Shown: positions 9,558-16,004 of the stretch, one piece after another | Layout of the letters: each line of letters opens with the position of its first letter | Numbering within the stretch: position 1 is the first letter of the stretch | DNA from: Actinomycetes bacterium | GTDB lineage: Bacteria; Actinomycetota; Acidimicrobiia; Acidimicrobiales; JABEUL01 | Assembly: GCA_021777355.1 (NCBI GenBank) | Contig: JAJYDO010000020.1 | Location: 1 to 38,725 of the forward strand | Length of the DNA stretch: 38,725 nucleotides | Reading direction: 5' to 3' | Program-made: the position numbers and the translations under genes | The notes under the pieces: model-generated | Told to the model about the DNA's origin: nothing | What the model saw: the letters and a program-made list of their open reading frames with translations, nothing else | The model's database searches: none

Positions 9558-9586
9558 TTGACAGGAGCCGAGTGAAGGCCTTTAAA
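9558..9586 (+). promoter_or_regulatory. Candidate sigma70-type promoter of the ubiB-like gene
   Basis: A perfect TTGACA (9558-9563), a 17-bp spacer and TTTAAA (9581-9586) lie just before the start codon. The expected transcription start is near 9593, only about 7 nt from the ATG at 9600, so the mRNA would be nearly leaderless. This agrees with the absence of a usable Shine-Dalgarno sequence. Confidence 0.5.
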
Positions 9587-9599
9587 TGGTGTATGTCTT

Positions 9600-11165
9600 A
9601 TGCAAATTTATGATGACCCCGAACTTAATAGGCTTCCTAGCTTTGAGGAACTCGCCCCAAAATCAAAATGGTTAAAGGCTATTCCCGGATTGCCAGAGGC
9701 CGCTTTGGATTGGGAGAAGTCGCTTCCTGCAATTCGGGATAGGTCGGATGACTTGGCGAGGAACCTAGCTAAGCCCATTTTCAAGGCAAGCTCATTTGCC
9801 CAGGTGTTTCTCGTCTTGGGAAGGCTAGTCCTTGCATTGCTTATGGCACTTTTGGATGTGCCATCTATGGCTATTAAGAGAATCATGAATGGAAAATCCG
9901 ATGCCGGCACGGTGAGGATTATGGAACACGTTGGAGGTGTGCTTAAAAAGAGCGGACCTTCGATGGTCAAGCTTGGCCAGTTTATTTCAACGGCCAATGG
10001 CATTTTGCCGGACTCAGTTGTAAATTCATTCGCTTGGTGCAGAGACAGCGTGCCCCCGCTTAGTTCACAAGTTGTCAGACGAATAATAACGCAAGAGTTA
10101 GGGAGCCCTCCCGAAGAGATTTTTGCATCTTTTTCTGAAGAACCAATGGCCGCCGCATCGATAGCCCAAGCACATAGAGCAGTTACCAAAGACGGACGTA
10201 AAGTCGTTGTAAAAGTGCAGCGGCCTCACCTCAGAGATAGCTTCACCCGAGATTTAAAGGCCATGGCTATTCTGTCTTGGGCCCTAGAACGAATTTCAAA
10301 GACTGTAGCTCAGGCCAACCTTCCTGGTTTCGTAGAACTCTTCGGAACTCTTGTCTTCCAAGAGATTGACTTTCGATTGGAAGCTTGCAACATGGTTGAA
10401 CTGGGGCTTGCCGCCGAACATGCAGAAGCCAATTTCGTTGTATTTCCAAGGCCCCTTCCCGAATATGTGACGCCAAGAGTATTAGTGATGGAAGAGCTAA
10501 GTGGAGTTCCCTACACCGATGCACAGTGGGGAGAACTTGACGATGAGTCTCGCGAGAAAGTCCTAAAGCTTGTTATAGCGGGAGTAATTGAACATACTTT
10601 GGTCTATGGGGTTTTCCACGGGGATTTACACGCTGGAAACGTGCTGGCTAATCCCGATGGAATATTGGGACTTGTCGACTTTGGCATCGTTGGCCGTCTC
10701 GACGCAATACAGCGGGTATCACTCGTCCAATTCCTCATAGCATTTGCTTCACAAGACACGACTGAAATGCTCCAATCTATGGTCACCTTTGGCGCCGTGC
10801 CTGAAGGTGCCGATGTCGCAAAACTGGCTCAAAAAATTGACGACGCACTCCCCGATATAACAGAGGTTACTCAGGAACAATTAGCTGAAACGCTTGGAGT
10901 CGTAATTAAAGTGCTGATCACCGAAGGTTTCCGCCTTCCAATTCCCCTCGTACTGTTCTTCAAAAACCTGCTTTACCTCAATGGATTTGCAGCTGCCGTA
11001 GCTCCTAATATTGACCTAATGAGCCAGATTGAGCCGATCTTCGAGTATTTCAGATTGAAATATGGCGACATCATGGAATACCTTGCCGGAGAACTTCCTA
11101 AGACTACCGGTTGGAAAGAAGTAGAGCAAAATGGAAAAGAAGTGGAACACCAAGAGTCATATTAA
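9600..11165 (+). CDS. ABC1/UbiB (AarF) atypical kinase family protein
   Basis: A 521-residue member of the ABC1/ADCK/UbiB protein-kinase-like family, whose members act as ATPases supporting isoprenoid lipid (quinone) metabolism at membranes. Diagnostic elements are the KxGQ segment VKLGQFISTANGILP (about residues 122-136), the alanine-rich loop AAASIAQAHRA, the lysine strand VVVKVQRPHLR, the catalytic loop HGDLHAGNVL (about 341-350) and the metal-binding VDFGIVGRLD. All key residues are present, so it should bind nucleotide. The N-terminal 60 residues are less conserved. It is a single-gene unit with its own promoter (9558-9586). Actinobacteria use menaquinone, so the exact substrate pathway is uncertain. 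Confidence 0.9.
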   Translation: MQIYDDPELNRLPSFEELAPKSKWLKAIPGLPEAALDWEKSLPAIRDRSDDLARNLAKPIFKASSFAQVFLVLGRLVLALLMALLDVPSMAIKRIMNGKSDAGTVRIMEHVGGVLKKSGPSMVKLGQFISTANGILPDSVVNSFAWCRDSVPPLSSQVVRRIITQELGSPPEEIFASFSEEPMAAASIAQAHRAVTKDGRKVVVKVQRPHLRDSFTRDLKAMAILSWALERISKTVAQANLPGFVELFGTLVFQEIDFRLEACNMVELGLAAEHAEANFVVFPRPLPEYVTPRVLVMEELSGVPYTDAQWGELDDESREKVLKLVIAGVIEHTLVYGVFHGDLHAGNVLANPDGILGLVDFGIVGRLDAIQRVSLVQFLIAFASQDTTEMLQSMVTFGAVPEGADVAKLAQKIDDALPDITEVTQEQLAETLGVVIKVLITEGFRLPIPLVLFFKNLLYLNGFAAAVAPNIDLMSQIEPIFEYFRLKYGDIMEYLAGELPKTTGWKEVEQNGKEVEHQESY

Positions 11166-11184
11166 ATGATTCAGATTTAGTGAG

Positions 11185-11310
11185 CTACTTGACTCCTGCT
11201 TTCGCTCCATCATATTCAAAGTACTGCTGAAATCTTTTGGCCGACTGTGACTTTAATTTAAGAGAGCAATTCTTCATGCCCGAAATTTTTAGGCGAAGTT
11301 TCGAGTTCAT
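11185..11310 (-). CDS. Unrecognised 41-codon ORF or gene remnant
   Basis: Reading the minus strand between the ubiB-like gene and vapB gives an open frame from ATG 11310 to TAG 11185 encoding a basic 41-residue peptide ending FQQYFEYDGAKAGVK. It ends 19 bp from the end of the ubiB-like gene, in convergent orientation. There is no Shine-Dalgarno sequence. Upstream, the open frame continues to a TAA, and another frame reads through a Cys/His-containing stretch. It could be the frameshifted 3' end of a lost gene or a small protein. I recognise no family. Confidence 0.25.
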   Translation of the reverse strand: MNSKLRLKISGMKNCSLKLKSQSAKRFQQYFEYDGAKAGVK

Positions 11311-11390
11311 CAGCAGAAGGTCAACTAGTGCAAACTGGTGTTTTTATGACCCTTTTGGCATTTCTGTCTGTAAATCCATCTGTCATGGTT

Positions 11391-11426
11391 ATGCATCACT
11401 ACATCAATATGCTAAGATGCATGCAT
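11391..11426. promoter_or_regulatory. Candidate VapB operator/promoter region (ATGCAT repeats)
   Basis: ATGCAT occurs at 11391-11396 and as an overlapping pair at 11417-11426, where ATGCATGCAT is itself a perfect palindrome running into the vapB start codon. TAAGAT (11413-11418) is a plausible -10 box, which would place transcription initiation at or next to the ATG at 11425 and make the mRNA leaderless. Ribbon-helix-helix antitoxins typically autoregulate through such repeats at their own promoter; binding here is inferred. Confidence 0.4.
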
Positions 11427-11652
11427 GCGTACTACAATTAATATTCCAGACGACTTGTATTATGTTGCCAAGTCAATTGCAAAAGATACTTCAATGTCTT
11501 TGAGCGAAACCGTAGCGGAATTATTAAGAAGAGCTATTGGAACTCCAAAAGTTTTAAAGGAATTCTCAGTGAGCAGCATAACTGGTCTTCCCCAGATCCG
11601 GCTTAATAAAATTATTACAGCCGAAGATATTCGCTCCTTAGAAGACGAATAA
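11425..11652 (+). CDS. vapB: VapB-type ribbon-helix-helix antitoxin
   Basis: A 75-residue protein with an N-terminal ribbon-helix-helix DNA-binding fold: a beta strand RTTINIPDDLY (residues 2-12), then helices around VAKSIAKDTSMSLSETVAEL and LLRRAIG. The C-terminal half (LKEFSVSSITGLPQIR) is the flexible tail expected to wrap the toxin. The stop codon is separated from the toxin GTG by a single base, the usual vapBC arrangement. Three ATGs stand in a row-like repeat at 11417, 11421 and 11425; only 11425 is in frame with the fold. No Shine-Dalgarno sequence is visible, so leaderless translation is likely. It probably neutralises the PIN toxin and represses its own promoter. Confidence 0.82.
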   Translation: MRTTINIPDDLYYVAKSIAKDTSMSLSETVAELLRRAIGTPKVLKEFSVSSITGLPQIRLNKIITAEDIRSLEDE

Positions 11653-11653
11653 A

Positions 11654-12049
11654 GTGGCAGTTCTTCTGGATTCGAATGTATTGATTTCGCTAATAGTTCA
11701 AGACCATATTCATCATGAAAAAGCGGAATTTTGGTTCAAAAATAATCGTGAAAAGTTTGCAACATGCCCCATTACACAAGGTAGTTTAATTAGATTTTTG
11801 CTTAGGGAAGGCCAAGACTCCGATTTTGCCAGTGGCATTCTTATGGAGATCTGTTCTAATCCAAGACATGAATTTTGGATGGATGAAATCGGTTTTAGTG
11901 ATTTCAAGCTTGAACAAATTATCGGACACCGTCAAGTGACTGACTTCTATCTAGCACAATTAGCGCGGGTAAAACAAGGCAAATTGGTTACTTTTGATTC
12001 TGGGCTCCATGGATTTCACAAAGACGTTGTAGATCTAATTACAATCTGA
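11654..12049 (+). CDS. vapC: VapC-type PIN domain ribonuclease toxin
   Basis: A 131-residue PIN-domain protein, the toxin partner of the adjacent ribbon-helix-helix antitoxin; family members cleave tRNA or rRNA when free. Metal-binding acidic positions are visible at D6 (LLDSNVLISL), D97 (TDFYLAQLAR) and D115 (TFDSGL). The segment CPITQGSLIRFLL (residues 38-50) matches the VapC subgroup with a TQ...R element in place of the more common glutamate. Translation starts at GTG 11654, one base after the antitoxin stop, so translational coupling is expected. The length is normal for the family and nothing suggests inactivation. Confidence 0.82.
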   Translation: MAVLLDSNVLISLIVQDHIHHEKAEFWFKNNREKFATCPITQGSLIRFLLREGQDSDFASGILMEICSNPRHEFWMDEIGFSDFKLEQIIGHRQVTDFYLAQLARVKQGKLVTFDSGLHGFHKDVVDLITI

Positions 12050-12516
12050 TATTCCGATTGGCGCTCCAATTGGCATTTGACTGCATTTTCTGCGCCCTTT
12101 CGGCAATATCAGCGAAAATCGAAATATATTAGGCTTTGGCTGGTTTTATGGCTAGCGTAGCTTTCCTAATTTCTCTTAATTGACATTCTCCCTGCAATAT
12201 TCTACACGGTCAAAGATAGCGAGAGCTGGCTAATTAATACCGGCCAGTTGGAAATGTGTGTGTTTGAAATACTATAGAATTAGCTTTGCCAAAATCCCAA
12301 ATTAAGGCCAAATGGCAACAAAAGTTGATAGAGGCTTAAGTGCAAAAGAGCCTAGGTATACACTAAGTACATGCGCCGAGAAAATATTGGATACTCGCTG
12401 TGCATACGGGTGCGCTCGTCATATGGCGCAGTAACCTTCCCTCGGTTGTCTGGGCAGTCGTCTTCCAAAGTCGTTTGTTTGGGACCCTCTATCGAACCTT
12501 TGGTCGCTACAGCTTC
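12050..12516. other. 467-bp region between vapC and the GT87 gene, mostly empty
   Basis: No convincing gene is seen here. A short hairpin (ATTGG 12057-12061 and CCAAT 12066-12070) follows vapC but lacks a T-run. TTGACA occurs at 12180-12185 without a good -10 partner. From 12400 an in-frame GTG would extend the GT87 protein by 39 residues; I judged this extension unlikely because it carries no family-like sequence. Confidence 0.4.
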
Positions 12517-13731
12517 ATGACAACTACTAGGGTGGTGCAAACAACTCAGGACCGTGGGGCAAATTTTCGCTTGACTATCATTGCGCTTTGCTCCGTGATT
12601 CTGGTTGGGATCTATTTCGCTTTTTGGGGGCGAAACTATGGGCTCGACTTTAGCGTGTATCGAGATGCATCACTTTCATGGCTCAACGGGGCTAACCCAT
12701 ACTTGCCGGTATTCACGGCACACCATCTCGACTTCACTTACCCTCCCATTGCTCTTGCCTTTTTCGTCCCATCGACACTAGTTTCTTTCCAAGTCGCCCA
12801 TTTTGTATTCTGGATCATCTGTATCGGAGTAACGACCTGTGCCGTAGCCATTGTATTTAGCGAAGGTGGAATGGGCTTTTCAAGAAAAACTTGGATATCA
12901 GCCTTGGCCTGGACATGCATCTCACTTCTTCTACTCGAACCTGCTCGGAGCGGACTTGACTACGGTCAGATCGAGTTCGTGCTGATGTGTTTCGTCGTAG
13001 CTGATCTATTAGTAGTGCCAAAAGGCTTCAGGGGGATCGCTATTGGCATCGCTTCAGCTTTGAAATTGACTCCACTCATATTTGTCTTCGCACTAATAGC
13101 CTGCCGAGACTTCAAGGCAGCACTTCGAGCACTGGTGACTTTTGTCTTTTTGAGCGCTCTTCCATGGCTCTTTCAACCCACTATATCTTCGACTTTCTGG
13201 AATAAAGATGTCTTTGACACTAGCCGTGTTGGACAAGTGGCATTTATCGGCAACCAGTCACTGCTAGGAGTGTTGCATAGGCCTCCCTTTTCTGGCTTGC
13301 CTGTTAACCCACTATGGCTTGGAATCTCCGCTATGGCTGTGGCCGCCGGTGCCTTCATTGCCTGGAAATATGCAATTGCAAACCAGCGCTCGCTATCGAT
13401 GATTGCTATAGCCCTTGGCGGCCTTTTGGCAAGTCCAATCTCTTGGTCTCATCATTGGGTGTGGGTGATAGTTATTCCGCCAACCCTTCTGGCTAACCAA
13501 AACAAAGGAGTTGCCCGTCCTGTTCGGGCGATGCTATGGGGCGTCGTTGCTATATGCGTCTTGGAACCTTACTGGTGGTTTTCAAGCGGCTGGCAATCCG
13601 ACATTCTGAGCGTTCTGCTTCCGATGTGGACGATGGCGCTATTAATCTTATGGGCTGGAGTTGCACTTGGTCAAAAACTGCAAGCTGATGGGCCGGTTGG
13701 GAATCCTAAAGAACAAATCTCGGGAACCTAG
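12517..13731 (+). CDS. GT87-family polytopic glycosyltransferase (DUF2029, PimE-like)
   Basis: A 404-residue GT-C membrane enzyme of the GT87/DUF2029 family. Characterised actinobacterial members such as PimE transfer mannose from polyprenyl-phosphate mannose to glycolipids on the periplasmic side. Signatures are the first-loop acidic segment LDFSVYRDASLSWLNGANPY, the FTYPPIALAFF motif, ALKLTPLIFVFALIACRD and the late SPISWSHHWVW segment, with about nine or ten hydrophobic spans. I chose ATG 12517 because it puts the first span about 17 residues in; a GTG at 12400 is in frame. No Shine-Dalgarno sequence supports either. It converges on the DUF234 ATPase with 14 bp between. The polyprenol-phosphate mannose synthase at the left edge of the window could provide its donor. 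Confidence 0.82.
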   Translation: MTTTRVVQTTQDRGANFRLTIIALCSVILVGIYFAFWGRNYGLDFSVYRDASLSWLNGANPYLPVFTAHHLDFTYPPIALAFFVPSTLVSFQVAHFVFWIICIGVTTCAVAIVFSEGGMGFSRKTWISALAWTCISLLLLEPARSGLDYGQIEFVLMCFVVADLLVVPKGFRGIAIGIASALKLTPLIFVFALIACRDFKAALRALVTFVFLSALPWLFQPTISSTFWNKDVFDTSRVGQVAFIGNQSLLGVLHRPPFSGLPVNPLWLGISAMAVAAGAFIAWKYAIANQRSLSMIAIALGGLLASPISWSHHWVWVIVIPPTLLANQNKGVARPVRAMLWGVVAICVLEPYWWFSSGWQSDILSVLLPMWTMALLILWAGVALGQKLQADGPVGNPKEQISGT

Positions 13732-13745
13732 GGCCAGTGAGTTTG

Positions 13746-15155
13746 CTAAATTTCAGAAAATACGACGTCGTCGATAAAGTAGGTGCTTACCTCTTTTGCT
13801 CTCTTAGAAACACCCTGGCGACCAGACCAAACGAACTTTCTTCCCTCGGGTCTGACCCTCAATTTTTCTGCCTTTTCTAACACCTCAGTTTCCAGTTTTT
13901 CGGTGCTCTCTGATCCCCATGCCACTTCGCCAAGCGCTATTAACTCAGACCCCAAATTAACGGCTGCAAAATCTACTTCTATCTGTCTTGCCATTCTAGA
14001 AGAAGCGTCCCTAATATTTCCCCACCATCTACCTGTCTTATTAAAAAGTATTCCTTCTTTTTGTAATACTTTCCCCCCATGGACACGGCAGGAATCTTCA
14101 AACACTTGGGCAACATGGTGTTTGAATTGCTCAAGGTTACTCTTGATAATACTCTCGCCAATTCCTCCTTCGATGGAATCCGCGTGTATAGCAACCACCG
14201 AGTACCAAAAGCGGAGATAGGGATCTACGAGCCTATAAAGTCTCGTGTTCGTTTTTTCAAATGCCTTTCCAACAGGCCACTCATGTTCGACTACCCCGGC
14301 CTTTATTAGCACTGGGACCACCGTCTGTAAGTCCGAAGTCACAATATTCGACAGTTTTTTATGGGAAAGACGATCGCTTCCCAATGCACGTATGACCCGC
14401 TCGTATCCCCTGGATCTAGAAAAGAATTCATTCAACTGCAGTCGAGCTGATTCTAAAAGAATTCCTCCCGGTGTGCCTGCCAGGTTGATTAGATTCTTCT
14501 CGGTGTTTATCTCTGTATCCCATTTGAGTAGATGGAGTGGGTAACCACCGCAAGCAGCATATGCCTCAACGATATTCTTGGCATTGGTGGTTGGAAGAAA
14601 GTCCAGCGACTCGGCAAGTTTAAAAGGTTTAAGATTGAATGAAGTTGCTCTGCCATATAAGGGAGCGTTGTCTTTTAATTGCCTCTCAGTAGAAGTAATA
14701 GATGAATCAAGCAACACCAACATCAAGTGGTGCTCTCTTTGAAATGCGACTAAATCCCAAGCATCTCTTAATTCGGCGGAAAATGAGGGTGAACCTTCTA
14801 TGATTGAGGTAAATTCATCGATCACTACTAGCAATGGCTTTTCGGTTGCCTGCCCAAAAACAAATTGAAGTGCTTGTCTCCAATTCCCGAATTCCCACAG
14901 AAATGGTTCCGAACTAGCCAGTTCGGATTTTCTATAATTATCGGCTAAGCGACCAAGCTCAATATTTTGGGAATCTCCGACACCTGTGTGCCAAATCGTA
15001 CGTTTTGAAACAGCGAAATGGTGGAGCAAAAAGGTTTTCCCAACTCTTCGTTGGCCACTCATAACCACAAATTGAGGCGTTCCACCTACTGCAAGTTCCC
15101 AATAGTTCTCGAGTCTTGCCAGTTCTTTTTGGCGTCCAAGTAGTGGGGCTAACAC
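13746..15155 (-). CDS. AAA ATPase with DUF234 C-terminal domain (archaeal ATPase-like)
   Basis: A 469-residue P-loop ATPase: the N-terminal LLGRQKELARLENYWEL, Walker A SGQRRVGKTFLLHHF (about residues 34-48), Walker B LLVVIDEFTSI (about 107-117), an arginine-finger-like region, and a winged-helix plus DUF234 C-terminus with YRLVDPYLRFWYSVVA. The arrangement matches the archaeal ATPase (PF01637-like) plus DUF234 proteins, widely transferred between archaea and bacteria and of unknown biological role. The restriction-like fold reported for some C-terminal domains hints at nucleic-acid action but is not proven here. It starts at GTG 15155 inside a small hairpin (ACACT/AGTGT, 15154-15167). Just upstream lies a decayed copy of its own 3' end, suggesting past tandem copies or recombination. 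Confidence 0.8.
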   Translation of the reverse strand: MLAPLLGRQKELARLENYWELAVGGTPQFVVMSGQRRVGKTFLLHHFAVSKRTIWHTGVGDSQNIELGRLADNYRKSELASSEPFLWEFGNWRQALQFVFGQATEKPLLVVIDEFTSIIEGSPSFSAELRDAWDLVAFQREHHLMLVLLDSSITSTERQLKDNAPLYGRATSFNLKPFKLAESLDFLPTTNAKNIVEAYAACGGYPLHLLKWDTEINTEKNLINLAGTPGGILLESARLQLNEFFSRSRGYERVIRALGSDRLSHKKLSNIVTSDLQTVVPVLIKAGVVEHEWPVGKAFEKTNTRLYRLVDPYLRFWYSVVAIHADSIEGGIGESIIKSNLEQFKHHVAQVFEDSCRVHGGKVLQKEGILFNKTGRWWGNIRDASSRMARQIEVDFAAVNLGSELIALGEVAWGSESTEKLETEVLEKAEKLRVRPEGRKFVWSGRQGVSKRAKEVSTYFIDDVVFSEI

Positions 15156-15196
15156 ACTAGTCAGTGTAACACCTAGTAGGGGTAGACCTGACTAAT

Positions 15197-15297
15197 CTAC
15201 GCAGATGAAAATAATACCCTTTTGACCAGGTATTTAGAGCTTGACAGGAAACTTCTTACATTATAACTTCGCCTACCGCTACTAATTCAGACCCCGA
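15197..15297 (-). pseudogene. Degenerate remnant of a second DUF234 ATPase 3' end
   Basis: Positions 15266-15299 align with 13924-13957, inside the intact ATPase gene, with 29 of 34 bases identical. Read in the matching minus-strand frame they encode SGSELVAVGEV against LGSELIALGEV in the intact protein; all but one of the mismatches keep the residue or replace it conservatively. About 60 bp further on, in another frame, KYLVKRVLFSSA followed by a stop weakly resembles the intact C-terminus TYFIDDVVFSEI. I read this as a paralogous gene end that lost about 110 bp internally plus everything upstream. The first block is strong, the second is tentative. Confidence 0.55.
15260..15265 (-). promoter_or_regulatory. 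Possible -10 box for the DUF234 ATPase
   Basis: The minus strand reads a perfect TATAAT here, downstream of the terminator of the neighbouring gene and about 105 bp before the ATPase start codon. No good -35 box is found 16-18 bp upstream (GAATTA), and the hexamer lies inside the gene remnant, so it may be fortuitous. Confidence 0.25.
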
Positions 15298-15336
15298 ATA
15301 TGAAAAACCGGTGGACCCCTAATGGGTCCACCGGTT
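15298..15336 (-). terminator. Rho-independent terminator of the secreted 172-residue protein gene
   Basis: A perfect 13-bp stem (15306-15318 with 15324-15336, AACCGGTGGACCC on the plus strand) closes a 5-nt loop. It begins 21 nt after the stop codon of the minus-strand gene and is followed on that strand by TTTTTCATAT. The T-run is present only in the minus direction. Confidence 0.9.
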
Positions 15337-15356
15337 AGTGACTCTCGGAATAACTA

Positions 15357-15875
15357 CTAAGAGTTAGTCGATGTTTTTGGAGCAGCTGTTGCGATAAGTA
15401 CTGCCGAGTGGTCCTTCTCCACAAGAATTACTCTGTCACCAGAAACAATCTTGGACTCGGGAAGTCCACGGAACTTTGTGGTTGACGTAATAGGGGCAGT
15501 CACGCTAACTCCATCGGGCCTTGACACTGTTATGGATGTGGAAGAAACATTTGCTACAGTTCCTCTGTCCTCATCTACAGTTACCCAAGTGTTGTCCTTG
15601 CCTTTGAAAATAATCTCAGCGTGAACGCTTCTTTTCCTGAGCATTTTCATCAAATCGCCCTTGTTGCACACTCCAGTCTTTCCAGAAGCTTGGGCATTTG
15701 CATGCTTACATGCTTGACCCAGTCCACCGTGAGGTCCGCTTGGGGTAGTTGTGGCCGATGCCTGGGATGCGTTGAGCGGAGTTGGTGAGGATCCAGAGGT
15801 CAAGGCAAAAGCCACTCCCCCTACTCCAAGCACTGCACTTGCAGCTACCGCTGCCGGAAGGCTTACTAACTTCAT
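15357..15875 (-). CDS. Secreted protein of unknown function with a DUF5666-like domain
   Basis: A 172-residue protein with an N-terminal signal peptide (MKLVSLPAAVAASAVLGVGG, cleavage probably near FALTS or shortly after), a low-complexity S/T/P linker, a short basic region with two cysteines (QACKHANAQ and GVCNKGD), and a C-terminal small beta domain. The C-terminal pattern GTVANVSSTSITVSRPDG followed by a second VxxGDRVxLV strand resembles DUF5666. The start is supported by a strong AAAGGAGA Shine-Dalgarno sequence (complement at 15881-15888) 5 nt before the ATG. It has its own promoter, an elaborate leader with inverted repeats and a strong terminator, so it is a well-defined single-gene transcript. 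The function is not recognisable. Confidence 0.8.
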   Translation of the reverse strand: MKLVSLPAAVAASAVLGVGGVAFALTSGSSPTPLNASQASATTTPSGPHGGLGQACKHANAQASGKTGVCNKGDLMKMLRKRSVHAEIIFKGKDNTWVTVDEDRGTVANVSSTSITVSRPDGVSVTAPITSTTKFRGLPESKIVSGDRVILVEKDHSAVLIATAAPKTSTNS

Positions 15876-15901
15876 TGTTATCTCCTTTAATTGCGATCAT
15901 A

Positions 15902-15918
15902 CAAGTGATTTTCACTTG
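15902..15918 (-). repeat. Leader inverted repeat 3 (7-bp stem, 3-nt loop)
   Basis: CAAGTGA (15902-15908) and TCACTTG (15912-15918) are perfect reverse complements. In the transcript of the 172-residue protein gene this hairpin lies about 14 nt upstream of the Shine-Dalgarno sequence. Confidence 0.6.
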
Positions 15919-15921
15919 AGA

Positions 15922-15944
15922 ATAGATTGAACTTTTCAATCTAT
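15922..15944 (-). repeat. Leader inverted repeat 2 (10-bp stem, 3-nt loop)
   Basis: ATAGATTGAA (15922-15931) and TTCAATCTAT (15935-15944) form a perfect 10-bp stem within the 5' leader, 3 nt from the neighbouring 7-bp hairpin. There is no T-run, so it is not an obvious attenuator; it could stabilise the mRNA or bind a regulator as DNA. Confidence 0.6.
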
Positions 15945-15950
15945 GTTTCT

Positions 15951-15974
15951 ATTAAAACTTCGTATTGTTTTAAT
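15951..15974. promoter_or_regulatory. Inverted repeat 1 over the predicted transcription start
   Basis: ATTAAAAC (15951-15958) and GTTTTAAT (15967-15974) are perfect 8-bp reverse complements separated by 8 bp. The repeat abuts the candidate -10 box and spans the expected +1, the classic position of a repressor operator. Confidence 0.45.
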
Positions 15975-16004
15975 ATTATGACCTAATTGTTAGGAAAGTG
16001 TAAA
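15975..16004 (-). promoter_or_regulatory. Candidate promoter of the secreted 172-residue protein gene
   Basis: On the minus strand TTTACA (16004-15999) is followed after 18 bp by CATAAT (15980-15975), each a 5/6 match to the sigma70 consensus. Transcription would begin near 15968, giving a leader of about 93 nt. The -35 box lies in the last codons of ygfZ. Confidence 0.5.

Noticed and set aside
9608-10189. 193-codon open frame on the minus strand inside the UbiB-like gene
   Set aside because: It is antisense to a well-conserved kinase-like protein, shows no recognisable domain, and is explained by the codon bias of the plus-strand gene.
12180-12205. TTGACA as a promoter upstream of the GT87 gene
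   Set aside because: No acceptable -10 hexamer is found at 16-18 bp spacing, and it lies more than 300 bp from the start codon.
12400-12516. In-frame N-terminal extension of the GT87 protein from GTG 12400
   Set aside because: The extra 39 residues do not look like family sequence, and the ATG at 12517 gives the normal distance to the first membrane span.
13783-14220. 145-codon plus-strand open frame over the DUF234 ATPase gene
   Set aside because: Low-complexity S/T/P translation with no domain, lying wholly antisense to conserved ATPase sequence.
15301-15336. Large hairpin considered as an insertion-sequence end or small RNA
   Set aside because: It has a T-run only on the minus strand right behind a minus-strand stop, which fits a terminator; no second copy or transposase is present.
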